A DNA stretch of 64,000 nucleotides from contig JBGCDD010000042.1 in assembly GCA_045105075.1 (NCBI GenBank), positions 15,970 through 79,969 of the forward strand, in the 5' to 3' direction. Positions within the stretch are counted from its first letter, which is position 1; each line of letters begins with the position of its first letter. This stretch comes from JBGCDD01 sp045105075. Lineage in GTDB: Bacteria; Pseudomonadota; Alphaproteobacteria; Rhodobacterales; Rhodobacteraceae. Below, piece after piece: positions 24,523-32,925 of this stretch. The notes below the pieces were generated by a model. It searched no databases, was not told the origin of the DNA, and worked only from the letters and a program-made list of their open reading frames with translations. The translations under genes were made by a program, and so were the position numbers.

Positions 24523-25335
24523 CTAAAACCCTGCGAGATTTTTATGGGCGTGGCTGACCGATCCGCTGGTGTCGGTCATGGTCACATCAACCGAACGGGT
24601 CTGGCGCGGCACGGCCAAACCGACGCGCGGGTTCTCGGCCAGCGAAATCGAGCCGGTCATATCAACAAAGCCCGCACCATCCAGATCAATCTCGACGGTT
24701 TCGACATAGCGCATCGGTATGAACAGCAGCGAAATCTGGTCCATCTGCATGCCCGAATGGGACGGGTGCGAGATGTCCACATCGACCCGCCCATCGCGCG
24801 AGGCCAGATTGCTCAGATTGCCAGCCAGGGTGCCGGGACCACTGTCGGCCACGGAAATCTCCATGCGTCCCAACGTGGCCAGCGCCGCCTCGGGGTCGGT
24901 GCCCGGAGGGGCCGCACAGGCGCCGGTGCCAGAGGTTTTCACAAATGTTTCAGCGGCGAAAATCCGCCCGTCCGTCAGCTCGGCCACCACATGCACAGGC
25001 GTCGCGCCGTTCACCCGCATTGTGATGTCAAAGTAAAAGCTGGGTTGGGGTTGGTTCAGATCAAACACGGCTGACACTGGCATCGGATTTTCATCCAAAA
25101 CCAATGTGATCCGCGCCAACTGCCCGCCATCGGGTGCGCGGATCTGCGCGGCCAGATCGGCGCGTGCATCATCCGGTGTGCGATAGGGCGAGTCGATGGC
25201 AATGAACCGGCTGCCATCCAGAATGGTGCGCTCACCAAACAGCTCGGCCCGCACCGATTCCCAAGCCTCGGACGCGGCCAGCCCCGGCAATGCGGTTGAG
25301 CATACCAGCGCGGCGGCAATTGCAAAATGTTTCAA
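24523..25335 (-). CDS. Quinoprotein dehydrogenase-associated SoxYZ-like carrier, copy 2
   Basis: This is the second SoxYZ-like carrier, homologous to the one at 15404-16216 and of the same length (270 residues). The SoxY-like half has VLDENPMPVSAVF, the linker has the single mature-region cysteine C140 in SGTGACAAPP, and the SoxZ-like half has ISHPSHSGMQMDQIS and SISLAENPRV. I take the TTG at 25335, because GGGAG lies seven bases upstream and it gives a clean signal peptide of the same size as copy 1; an ATG at 25356 adds seven residues. The gene is convergent with the Cys-Trp motif protein. Confidence 0.84.
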   Translation of the reverse strand: MKHFAIAAALVCSTALPGLAASEAWESVRAELFGERTILDGSRFIAIDSPYRTPDDARADLAAQIRAPDGGQLARITLVLDENPMPVSAVFDLNQPQPSFYFDITMRVNGATPVHVVAELTDGRIFAAETFVKTSGTGACAAPPGTDPEAALATLGRMEISVADSGPGTLAGNLSNLASRDGRVDVDISHPSHSGMQMDQISLLFIPMRYVETVEIDLDGAGFVDMTGSISLAENPRVGLAVPRQTRSVDVTMTDTSGSVSHAHKNLAGF

Positions 25336-25486
25336 GGTCTCTCTCCCATCACGCATGCGCCACAGACGCCTGGCCTGTCGCATATCTGCGGTGCTTCTAT
25401 CACATTTGCGCGCTTTGTGTCGACAAACATGCATGCGGGGTTCATCCATCGCACCCCGCGATTTTGGTGCCGTTTTGCGGTTCGGT

Positions 25487-26035
25487 TCAGCTTTCGGGTG
25501 CGCCGAATTTGTCTTTCAACGCCTCCAGCCCCGCCTCATAAACGGCGGTCACGGCGGCAATGGCGGCTGCATCGTTCAGCTCTTCGGGCGGATCATTGTT
25601 TGGATACCCGCGATAAAATGCGCCGCGCCATTCGATCAAGGCACCACCCCCGTCGCGTGGTTTGACGGTCAGGTGAGACGAGTAGTTTGTCACTGGCAAA
25701 ACCTCGACCGCAACGTCGGTAATGCGGTAAGAATAGCTCATCTTGGTGTCGCTGTATTTGTACAGAATTTCGCTGATGCTCGGCCCGTCGGCGGCTCCCA
25801 GGGTCAGCACCCGCGTGGCGTCGATCGCATTGCCGTTTTCGCCTTTGGTGTCGTGAACCGCCGGATGCCAGGACATGTCCTGAAAATTACCAATCGCCGC
25901 CCAGACCGTTGCCGGATCGGCGCTGACCTCGGTTGTGACCGTTATCTTTTGGCGCGTTGGGCCATGAGCCAGCACCAGTGTAGGTGCCACCACGGCCAGC
26001 GCCATGACGGTCATGAACATACGTTTATTCATCAT
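25487..26035 (-). CDS. mxaD: MxaD-like SRPBCC protein
   Basis: This 182-residue periplasmic protein has a signal peptide (to about residue 23, VLAHG) and an SRPBCC (START-like) domain, with the N-terminal strand KITVTTEVSADPATVWAAIG typical of that fold. This is the MxaD family, reported to speed electron transfer between methanol dehydrogenase and its cytochrome. ATG 26035 and 26032 are both possible starts. It lies upstream of copy 2 of the SoxYZ-like carrier on the same strand, 150 bases away, and is divergent from the substrate-binding protein. Confidence 0.83.
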   Translation of the reverse strand: MMNKRMFMTVMALAVVAPTLVLAHGPTRQKITVTTEVSADPATVWAAIGNFQDMSWHPAVHDTKGENGNAIDATRVLTLGAADGPSISEILYKYSDTKMSYSYRITDVAVEVLPVTNYSSHLTVKPRDGGGALIEWRGAFYRGYPNNDPPEELNDAAAIAAVTAVYEAGLEALKDKFGAPES

Positions 26036-26279
26036 TTGTCTCCCTTATTAGAGCCTGTTTTTGGGTATCATTCAGACCATAAGCCCCGTGGCAAAGAGGT
26101 GGGGTGTACAGCAACGCCCGTTCTTAGGTTTTAAGAGTCGCGCTTGATGTTGCGGCTGCTAGGGTGGATCAGGCAACCCGGCCAAAAGTATCGGTTCACG
26201 CCGGCCCCGCACCTTGGGACAGTGTTGCATGGCAGTGCGCGTCAAAACCGGGCGCGCCGAAGGCATCAGGGGGAAAACA

Positions 26280-27461
26280 GTGTTAAGATGGTTTGCCATG
26301 ACCGCGTTGATGCTGGTGCTGTCCGCAGGAGCGGTGCGCGCGATTGACGTCAAGGCGGCGGTGTTGCGCATCGATTATCCGGTGTTGCTGCCGATCAGCC
26401 GCTATGACCTGCCGCCCTCTGACCTGGGATTTGGTGGCGCGGCATTGGCGGACGAAGACAATGGCACCACCGGCACATTCCTGGGCCACACTTACGAAAC
26501 AAGCGTCATCGCCGCCGCGCCCGATCAAGCCGACGCCGCACTTGAGCAGATCCTGAACAACGGCATCGCTTTGATCGTGATCCAGGCCCGGCGCGAAGAT
26601 TTGCTGCGTCTGAGCGATCGGGGGGCACAGGCCGGGGCCCTGGTGTTCAATGCGCGTGCGCCTGACACTGCGCTGCGCGACGGCGACTGTCGCGCCAACC
26701 TGCTGCATATCGCGCCCAGCCATGGCATGATGGCCGACGCTGTGGCGCAGTTTGCGGTTTGGAAGAAATGGCGCAAATGGTTCCTGATCGCAGGCTCCAA
26801 CCCGCAGGATCAGGCTTTGGCAGATGCCTATCGCCACGCAGCGCGCAAATTCGGCGCCACGATCAGCGAAGAGCGGGTTTTTGAGGACACCGGCGGGTCG
26901 CGGCGCACGGATTCGGGCCATGTTCTGGTGCAGCGCCTGTTGCCCACGTTCAGCCAGGGCGCAAAGGCCCATGATGTGGTGATCGCCGCCGATGAGACCG
27001 ACTATTTCGCGCGCTACCTCAGCTATCATCTGTGGACACCGCGCCCGGTGATGGGATCGGGCGGGCTGGTGCCCACGCCCTTTCACGGCGCGCACGAGGC
27101 CTGGGGCGCAACCCAGTTTCACACCCGCTTCGAGGCGCTGACCGGACGCTATGCCAAGCCCGAGGATTACAACGTCTGGCTGGCTCTTCGCGTGATCGGC
27201 GAGGCTGTGACCCGTGCCAACACAGCTGACCCGACCGGCGTGCGCGACTATGCGATATCTGATGCCTTTGAGTTGGCCGCCTTCAAAGGCCAAAAGGTGA
27301 CCTTTCGCAATTGGAACGGGCAGTTGCGCCAACCGATCCTGCTCTATGATGGGTCGATCACCGTCAGCGTCAGCCCGCAAGACGGATTTTTGCATCGTGT
27401 GTCACCGCTGGATTCGATGGGGCTTGATCGTCCTGAATCGGCCTGTCGCGCTTTTGATTGA
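26280..27461 (+). CDS. ABC-type substrate-binding protein of the PQQ alcohol dehydrogenase system
   Basis: This 393-residue protein has a signal peptide (VLRWFAMTALMLVLSAG) and a type 1 periplasmic-binding fold, matching the substrate-binding protein family named for the PQQ-dependent alcohol dehydrogenase system (segments NARAPDTALRDGDCRANLLH and DYNVWLALRVIGEAV). The GTG at 26280 with AGGGGG five bases upstream is the likely start; ATG codons at 26214 and 26229 lack a site. The ABC-2 permease and ATPase that usually accompany this protein are not in the window. Confidence 0.85.
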   Translation: MLRWFAMTALMLVLSAGAVRAIDVKAAVLRIDYPVLLPISRYDLPPSDLGFGGAALADEDNGTTGTFLGHTYETSVIAAAPDQADAALEQILNNGIALIVIQARREDLLRLSDRGAQAGALVFNARAPDTALRDGDCRANLLHIAPSHGMMADAVAQFAVWKKWRKWFLIAGSNPQDQALADAYRHAARKFGATISEERVFEDTGGSRRTDSGHVLVQRLLPTFSQGAKAHDVVIAADETDYFARYLSYHLWTPRPVMGSGGLVPTPFHGAHEAWGATQFHTRFEALTGRYAKPEDYNVWLALRVIGEAVTRANTADPTGVRDYAISDAFELAAFKGQKVTFRNWNGQLRQPILLYDGSITVSVSPQDGFLHRVSPLDSMGLDRPESACRAFD

Positions 27462-27473
27462 ACGGAGAACCGG

Positions 27474-28445
27474 ATGAAACGTGCCCTTTTGACCGCAGCG
27501 ATGGCCCTTTTGATCGCCAGTCCGACCCTTGCTGGAACCGCGTTTATCTCGAACGAACGCGGCAACACGATCACGGTGGTCAACACCGACACATGGCAGG
27601 TCGAGACCGAGTTTTTTGCCGGCAACCGGCCGCGCGGCATCACCGTCAGCGCGGATAAAACCAAGATCTATGTCTGTGCCTCTGATGACAATCTGGTGCG
27701 GGTTTTTGATGCTAAGACCTATGAGGAATTGCCCAGCCTGCCCTCGGGGCCTGACCCCGAGCTGTTCGTGCTCGAACCCTCCGGCACCCGGCTTTACATC
27801 GCCAACGAGGACGACAATCTGGTCACTGTGACCGACACGCAAACCCGCCGCGTTCTGGCCGAAGTGCCGGTGGGCGTGGAACCCGAAGGCATGGCGATCA
27901 GCCCAAACGCGAAATTCGTCGTCAACACGTCTGAAACCACGAATATGGCGCATTTCATTTCCACCGAGGACTACAAGATCAAGCACAATGTGCTGGTGGA
28001 TCAGCGCCCGCGCTATGCGGTTTACACCGACGACGGCACGCGGCTGTTTGTCACCTCGGAAATTGGCGGCACAGTCACAGCGATGGATATCGCGCCCGAC
28101 GGCACACCAACGGTGGTGGGCAAGATCACCTTTGAAGTGCCCGGCGTGTTGCCGGAATGGCTGCAACCGGTGGGCGCAAAGATCACTGCCGATGGCACCC
28201 GGCTGTTCGTGGCACTGGGGCCGGCCAACCGGGTCGCGGTGATCGACGCGCAAAGCCTTGAAGTGCTGCGCTATATTCTGGTCGGGCAGCGGGTCTGGCA
28301 ATTGGGATTCACGCCGGATCAGAAATACTTGCTGACGACAAATGGCAATTCCAACGACATCACTGTGATCGACGTGGCCGCAGAAAAAGCGTTGCGCTCG
28401 ATCCAAGTGGGCCAACAGCCCTGGGGCGTGGTCGCAATTGATTAA
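27474..28445 (+). CDS. PQQ-dependent catabolism-associated YVTN beta-propeller protein
   Basis: This 323-residue protein is a YVTN-type beta-propeller. It has a signal peptide (to about residue 20, LAGTAF) and about seven blades, with repeats of the type TVVNTDTWQVETEF, VTVTDTQTRRVLAEV and VAVIDAQSLEVLRYI; each blade ends in a Val-x-Pro-x-Pro-x-Gly-like turn. This is the propeller family associated with PQQ-dependent catabolism. It lies 12 bases after the substrate-binding protein and 12 bases before another secreted protein, so the three form one operon. Confidence 0.87.
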   Translation: MKRALLTAAMALLIASPTLAGTAFISNERGNTITVVNTDTWQVETEFFAGNRPRGITVSADKTKIYVCASDDNLVRVFDAKTYEELPSLPSGPDPELFVLEPSGTRLYIANEDDNLVTVTDTQTRRVLAEVPVGVEPEGMAISPNAKFVVNTSETTNMAHFISTEDYKIKHNVLVDQRPRYAVYTDDGTRLFVTSEIGGTVTAMDIAPDGTPTVVGKITFEVPGVLPEWLQPVGAKITADGTRLFVALGPANRVAVIDAQSLEVLRYILVGQRVWQLGFTPDQKYLLTTNGNSNDITVIDVAAEKALRSIQVGQQPWGVVAID

Positions 28446-28457
28446 GGGAGAGATCAC

Positions 28458-28895
28458 ATGAAACACGTTATCTATGCAGCGCTTTTTGCCGCTTTTGCCG
28501 CGCCTGTGGCGAGCGCGCCGTTGTGCACCGATCTGGGGTTTGCCGGGTTGTTGGCCAAGTGCAACCGGGGCGAGACAATTGCGCTGACCCTGGCGTCGGG
28601 CCAACCCTTGGGCGCGGATGTCACCCTGCAATCGGGGGCCTATTACAAGCTGGTGATCACGGCGGATGGGTCGGCCGAGCTGGGGCTGGAAGGTCCGGGG
28701 TTTTTCCGCGCGATCTGGATGAACGAAATCGTCATCAACGACATCGAAATCCGCCCCATGGCTGTCGACTCGTTTGAATTTGACGATGCTGGCTCGGCGG
28801 AATTGTCTTTCATTGCGATCAAACCGGGGCGTCACGTGCTGCGCATTCCGGGCTCGACAGGGGGCGCGCAATCGATGACGGTGACGATCCAATAG
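28458..28895 (+). CDS. Small secreted protein of unknown function
   Basis: This 145-residue protein has a signal peptide (MKHVIYAALFAAFAAPVASA) and a mature region predicted to be beta-rich (LASGQPLGADVTLQS, YYKLVITADGSAELGL, LSFIAIKPGRHVLRIP). It has two cysteines early in the mature part (PLCTDLG and LLAKCNRG). The strand pattern is reminiscent of a small beta-sandwich, but no copper site is visible. It shares an operon with the beta-propeller and is followed 30 bases later by the dioxygenase gene. Confidence 0.6.
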   Translation: MKHVIYAALFAAFAAPVASAPLCTDLGFAGLLAKCNRGETIALTLASGQPLGADVTLQSGAYYKLVITADGSAELGLEGPGFFRAIWMNEIVINDIEIRPMAVDSFEFDDAGSAELSFIAIKPGRHVLRIPGSTGGAQSMTVTIQ

Positions 28896-28925
28896 GCCTT
28901 GGGTCGGCGCACAAAGGAAAAGTGA

Positions 28926-29942
28926 ATGCAACTTGAGCAGGTGACAGACAATGCCTGTTGGATCGGATCAGACCTGATCGGCGACAAAAGCTGGCTGTTC
29001 ACGCTCGGCCAAGGTGAAATTGCCGGGTTGAAACGGATGGCGGACACCGTGCGCCCAAAGCTGGAGGGTGACGCCAACGCCTTGTTGGCCCTGCCCACAG
29101 ACCAGTTTGATCTGGGCCCGTTCGGCGACACTCTCCAGCAGGTCTATGCTCAGCTTAAATTGGGTCTGGGCGTCGCCTTGGTACGTGGCCTGCCGCTTGA
29201 TCAACTTGATCCGCTGGATGCGGCGATCATCTATTGGGCGGTGGGTTTGCATCTGGGCACGGCGACGCCGAACAACCCCGAGGGCGACGTGTTTGGCCAT
29301 ATCACTGACCTTGGCAAAACCCAAAAGGACGCCAACAGCCGGGGCTATCAAACCCGCGAGCTGATGGATTACCATTGCGATCAGTGCGATATTGTCGGGC
29401 TGCTGTGTCTGCGCACGGCAAAATCTGGCGGGGTTTCAATGGTCTCAAGCTCGGTTGCGATGTATAACACGCTGCTGTCGCGCCACCCAGAGTACGCGAC
29501 CGCCCTGACCGCGCCGCTGTGCTGGAGCAAGATGGGCGAGCATGCAAAAGGCGACACGCCCTATTATCAAAGCCCGGTGTTCAACTTCTTTGGCGGCCAG
29601 ATCTGCACGTCGTTTGGGCCAAAACACATCGAAAAAGGCCACGCATTGCCCGAAACGCCACGGCTTAGCGATCTGCAACGCGACGCCATCCGCACCGCCG
29701 AAGAAATTGCCCATGAACAGCGCTTTGAGATGGTTCTGGAACGCGGCGATATGCAGTTTGCCAACAATTACGTGACCCTGCACACGCGCTCGCAATACGA
29801 GGATCACGCCGCGCCGGACCAAAAGCGGCTGTTGTGGCGGCTGTGGTTGATGCGCCCGGATCTGCGCCCGCGCACGGCCTACTCCCAGCAATTTCAGGAC
29901 GGTGTCGCGCTGGGGTCAGGGCACAGACAGATCAGGGTCTAG
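28926..29942 (+). CDS. TauD/TfdA-family Fe(II)/2-oxoglutarate dioxygenase
   Basis: This 338-residue protein has the facial triad H150-x-D152 (YHCDQCD) and distal H286 (TLHTRSQYED), followed by the Arg-rich KRLLWRLWLMRP segment that binds 2-oxoglutarate. It lacks a signal peptide, so it is cytoplasmic. Substrate is not predictable; the group contains oxygenases for small organic acids, sulfonates and amino-acid derivatives. The start follows AAAGGAAA. It shares a four-base overlap (CTAG) with the stop of the convergent zinc operon. It may be in the propeller operon by position only. Confidence 0.85.
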   Translation: MQLEQVTDNACWIGSDLIGDKSWLFTLGQGEIAGLKRMADTVRPKLEGDANALLALPTDQFDLGPFGDTLQQVYAQLKLGLGVALVRGLPLDQLDPLDAAIIYWAVGLHLGTATPNNPEGDVFGHITDLGKTQKDANSRGYQTRELMDYHCDQCDIVGLLCLRTAKSGGVSMVSSSVAMYNTLLSRHPEYATALTAPLCWSKMGEHAKGDTPYYQSPVFNFFGGQICTSFGPKHIEKGHALPETPRLSDLQRDAIRTAEEIAHEQRFEMVLERGDMQFANNYVTLHTRSQYEDHAAPDQKRLLWRLWLMRPDLRPRTAYSQQFQDGVALGSGHRQIRV

Positions 29943-30442
29943 TATTTGTAAGGCGTGATCTGATCCGCCGACAACGCATAGCCGATTTCAGCCAATTGCG
30001 TCACCAATGCCGAGGTGCCAAACATTCCCGTCACATTGACCGGCTCGTACAGGCCTTTGCTGTCGTAGGGTTCGTTGGTGGTGACAAAAACCAGCTGATT
30101 GGCGGGCGGTGGCGGCACATGCACGCAAGCCCCGACAAAAGGCACCAGAATAAACGCCGTCACGCCGTTCCCGGAATAGTCGATCGGCACGATAAAGCCG
30201 GGAATACGAACGATTTGCCCGTTCCAATCGGTGCGAACGCCACTAGAGGCCGGCTGTTGGCTGAACAAATCCGTGCGCTCGTGATCGACCAGCCCTTGCA
30301 GAACCTGGGGAATGGCCGTTTCGCCTTCGGGCAAAAGATCAGACCAATCCAGATCAACAAACGCTTCGGCGCGGGCGCTATGGGGAAGTGCAGCACAGGC
30401 GGCAAGCGCTGTCAGGACGTGGCGGCGGAGCAGCAGCGTCAC
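29939..30442 (-). CDS. DUF3299 secreted protein, copy 1
   Basis: This 167-residue periplasmic protein has the DUF3299 core, including GFIVPIDYSGNGVTAFILVP, then VGACVHVPPPPANQLVFV, the conserved Gly-Ala-Cys-x-His followed by a Pro run. The start is a GTG at 30442 that overlaps the upstream DUF3299 stop as GTGA; upstream ATG codons read through the neighbour. The signal peptide begins VTLLLRRHVLTALAAC. DUF3299 proteins occur with ZrgA-type zinc transporters; the Cys-x-His motif may bind zinc. The gene is last in the minus-strand operon from 33630. Confidence 0.82.
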   Translation of the reverse strand: MTLLLRRHVLTALAACAALPHSARAEAFVDLDWSDLLPEGETAIPQVLQGLVDHERTDLFSQQPASSGVRTDWNGQIVRIPGFIVPIDYSGNGVTAFILVPFVGACVHVPPPPANQLVFVTTNEPYDSKGLYEPVNVTGMFGTSALVTQLAEIGYALSADQITPYKY

Positions 30443-30954
30443 CACACATAGACCTCCATCTGGTCCGCCGCGAGGGTATAGCCGGTCTGGGCAATGTCGG
30501 TTGATTGCATCTGGTTGCTCATGCGCCCGGTCACCCACACTGGATCCCACAGATCGTCGCCGGGCCAGGGATTGGGTGTGGTCACAAAAACCAGCTGGTT
30601 GGGTGGCGGTGGCGGCGTGTGGATGCAGGCGCCGACATAGGGCACCAGAACAAAACTGCGCACGCCATCGGCCGACATGTCGATCGGGATGATAAAGCCG
30701 GGCATTTTGATATAGGCGCCATCCAGCGCGCCGTTCAGCTTGGTCGCATTTTCGTCAAACACCGGTTGCCACGAGTCGTTCAGCACGTCGATTTCGCCCT
30801 CGGCGATGATCTCGGAATAGGGCACCCCGGGCGGGATCAGATCATCCCAGGTGATTTCGCGCGCAGCATTGGCGCGCACAACATGCGGCAGCAAGGCACA
30901 AGAAACAGCTGATGTGATCAAGGCGCGGCGCGAAACTGTCATATCGATTCCCAT
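30439..30954 (-). CDS. DUF3299 secreted protein, copy 2
   Basis: This 171-residue protein is a paralog of the downstream gene: MPGFIIPIDMSADGV, then VGACIHTPPPPPNQLVFV, with the same Gly-Ala-Cys-x-His-x-Pro run. The N-terminus has a twin-arginine-like SRRALITSAVSCALLP before the cleavage site at VRANA, so it may be Tat-exported. ATG 30954 or the one at 30942 is the start. Two DUF3299 genes in tandem beside a DUF2796 and ABC pair is the arrangement I associate with zinc-regulated zrg loci. Confidence 0.82.
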   Translation of the reverse strand: MGIDMTVSRRALITSAVSCALLPHVVRANAAREITWDDLIPPGVPYSEIIAEGEIDVLNDSWQPVFDENATKLNGALDGAYIKMPGFIIPIDMSADGVRSFVLVPYVGACIHTPPPPPNQLVFVTTPNPWPGDDLWDPVWVTGRMSNQMQSTDIAQTGYTLAADQMEVYVW

Positions 30955-30959
30955 CCCAA

Positions 30960-32210
30960 TTAGGTGCGCACCATCATACCATCGGCAAGCGAAAGGCGAT
31001 AGGCCCGCAGCGCCGGCAGCACGCTCACAATTACGCCAGCGGCGACAACGCCTAGCAGCACCCAGATCTCGCGCAGGGCAGGCGGCTCAATTGGCAACCA
31101 CAGCCCAAAGGCGCTGTCGATCGCCGGTTGCGCAAAGATCAGGCCGACATAAAGCAAAACCATGCCCAGCAATGCGCCAATGGTCGACATCACTGCGGCC
31201 TCGATCACCAGCATCGCGATGATCACCCGCGGCCGCGCGCCCATGGCGCGAAAGATCGCCATTTCGCGGCGTCTTTCGTTCAGGCTGGAAAAAATTGTCG
31301 CCATCAAGCCGATCAACGCGGTCACCACAACCATGGCCGACACCGCCAACAGGGCGACCTCTGCCAGCCCGACAATCTGCCATAGCTCTTGCAGGGCGAC
31401 GCCGGGCAAAATCGCCAAAAGCGGCTCTTCTGGATAGGTGTTGATGGCACGTTGCAGCCCAAACACCCGCAGCCGGTTTTCAACGCCAACCAGGGCGGCG
31501 GTCACGGCTTTTGGTGTCAGCTCCATCTGACGCAGCACCTCAGCCGGGGTGGATTGGCCGGGAATTTGCGCGCCACTGCGCCAATCCACATGGATCGCCT
31601 CGATCGCTTGCAGGCTGACAATCACCGTGCGATCCACTGGCGTTCCGGTCTTTTCCAGAATGCCCGAGACGCGAAACGGCTGATCATCGTGTTCGGTGAA
31701 TGATGCCAACCCATGCGCCACCACAATCGGATCGCCCACCTTATATCCCAGCGTCGCGGCCACATCGGCGCCGATCACTGTGTCGAACAAATCGGACAAC
31801 AGCGCGCCGTCGCGGATCACCAAAGATTGCCCGGACCGATACTTGTAACGTTCGAAAAACGCCGATGTCGTGCCCATCACGCGAAACTGGCGATGGCTGT
31901 CGCCCAGCGAAATCGGCACGATCCAGTCCACCTCGCGGCGGTTGGCGATGTCGGTGTAGCTTTCCCAGCTGAGGTTGTTGGTGGCATTGCCGATGCGGAA
32001 CACCGAATAGAGCAACAATTGCACCGAGCCCGAGCGCGCGCCGACAATCAGGTCGGTCCCTGAAATCGTATCGGCAAAGCTGGCCTTGGCGCCGGTGCGC
32101 ACTTTTTCAACGCCCAAAAACAGCGCCACCGACAGTGAGATCGCCAAGATCGTCATGCCCACTGTCAGCGCACGGGCCCGCAGCGACGCAATCGCCAGAC
32201 GCACGATCAT
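30960..32210 (-). CDS. FtsX-type ABC transporter permease
   Basis: This 416-residue integral membrane protein has the MacB/FtsX plan. There is one N-terminal helix (ALTVGMTILAISLSVALFLG), a large periplasmic domain (about 45-260) and three C-terminal helices (around 285-305, 335-360 and 385-405). The FtsX loop SLNERRREMAIFRAMGARP is intact. It overlaps the ATPase gene by ATGA. In the zrg arrangement the permease and ATPase work with the His-rich DUF2796 protein. It is not the ABC-2 permease of PQQ systems. Confidence 0.87.
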   Translation of the reverse strand: MIVRLAIASLRARALTVGMTILAISLSVALFLGVEKVRTGAKASFADTISGTDLIVGARSGSVQLLLYSVFRIGNATNNLSWESYTDIANRREVDWIVPISLGDSHRQFRVMGTTSAFFERYKYRSGQSLVIRDGALLSDLFDTVIGADVAATLGYKVGDPIVVAHGLASFTEHDDQPFRVSGILEKTGTPVDRTVIVSLQAIEAIHVDWRSGAQIPGQSTPAEVLRQMELTPKAVTAALVGVENRLRVFGLQRAINTYPEEPLLAILPGVALQELWQIVGLAEVALLAVSAMVVVTALIGLMATIFSSLNERRREMAIFRAMGARPRVIIAMLVIEAAVMSTIGALLGMVLLYVGLIFAQPAIDSAFGLWLPIEPPALREIWVLLGVVAAGVIVSVLPALRAYRLSLADGMMVRT

Positions 32211-32908
32211 GCCACGGCCCCTTCAGGCGGCGCAATGTCAGACATTTTGACGACGCGGTCGAAATGATCACCAAGGCGCGCATCATGACTGACCATCAAC
32301 AAGGCCGTGGCATTGGCGCGCGATTGGGTGAACAGCAAATCCAGAAAGGTGGCTTGGGTGGCGGCGTCCAGCGCCGACGTCGGTTCGTCCGCGATGATCA
32401 AGGGTGGTTGGCCAATCAGCGCGCGCGCGGCCGCGACCCGTTGTTGCTGGCCCACGCTTAGGGTGCCGGCGCGAGCGGTGGTCAGTTCGGGCGCCAAGCC
32501 CAGGGTTTGAATGAGCTGGCGCGCAGTTTCCTTGGGGCGGGCCACCCGCGCGCGGCGATCCGGGGCAAAGCGCAGGGGCAAAAGGATATTGTCGAGCACG
32601 CTGCCAAAAGGGAGCAGATTGAACTGCTGGAAAATCACGCCGATTTGTTCGGCGCGAAACCTGTCGCGCGCTGCGGCAGAAAGGCCCGCAAGGTCGGTGC
32701 CTTGCACGCTCACCACCCCATTTTGCGCAACCAGAGTGCCGCAAATCAGCGACAACAGGGTTGATTTGCCCGACCCGCTTTCGCCCAGCAGCAACACCGT
32801 TTCGCCCGCCGCCATGGTGAATTTGGGCACCTGCAATGCAAACGAGGTCCGCCCGGGCCAGTTGAATCCGACCCCTTCAAGCGACAGCACAGGTGCTTTG
32901 TCGATCAA
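32207..32908 (-). CDS. ABC transporter ATP-binding protein, LolD/MacB-like
   Basis: This 233-residue ATPase has Walker A GESGSGKSTLL, Q-loop FQQFNLLP, signature LSVGQQQRVAAARAL and Walker B PLIIADEPTSALD. It has the sequence character of the FtsX-linked ATPases that energise mechanotransmission-type systems rather than importers with a substrate channel. It lies 17 bases after the DUF2796 gene and overlaps the permease gene, so it is part of the zinc-type operon. Confidence 0.9.
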   Translation of the reverse strand: MIDKAPVLSLEGVGFNWPGRTSFALQVPKFTMAAGETVLLLGESGSGKSTLLSLICGTLVAQNGVVSVQGTDLAGLSAAARDRFRAEQIGVIFQQFNLLPFGSVLDNILLPLRFAPDRRARVARPKETARQLIQTLGLAPELTTARAGTLSVGQQQRVAAARALIGQPPLIIADEPTSALDAATQATFLDLLFTQSRANATALLMVSHDARLGDHFDRVVKMSDIAPPEGAVA

Positions 32909-32925
32909 ACCAACGTTCCTGGCGT

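Noticed and set aside
27402..28931. 509-codon open frame on the minus strand opposite the beta-propeller
   Set aside because: The plus strand has a clear operon with ribosome sites and signal peptides; the antisense text is low-complexity.
30960..32908. ABC-2 transporter of the PQQ alcohol dehydrogenase system
   Set aside because: The permease has the FtsX/MacB layout, not an ABC-2 layout, and the operon starts with a DUF2796 protein.
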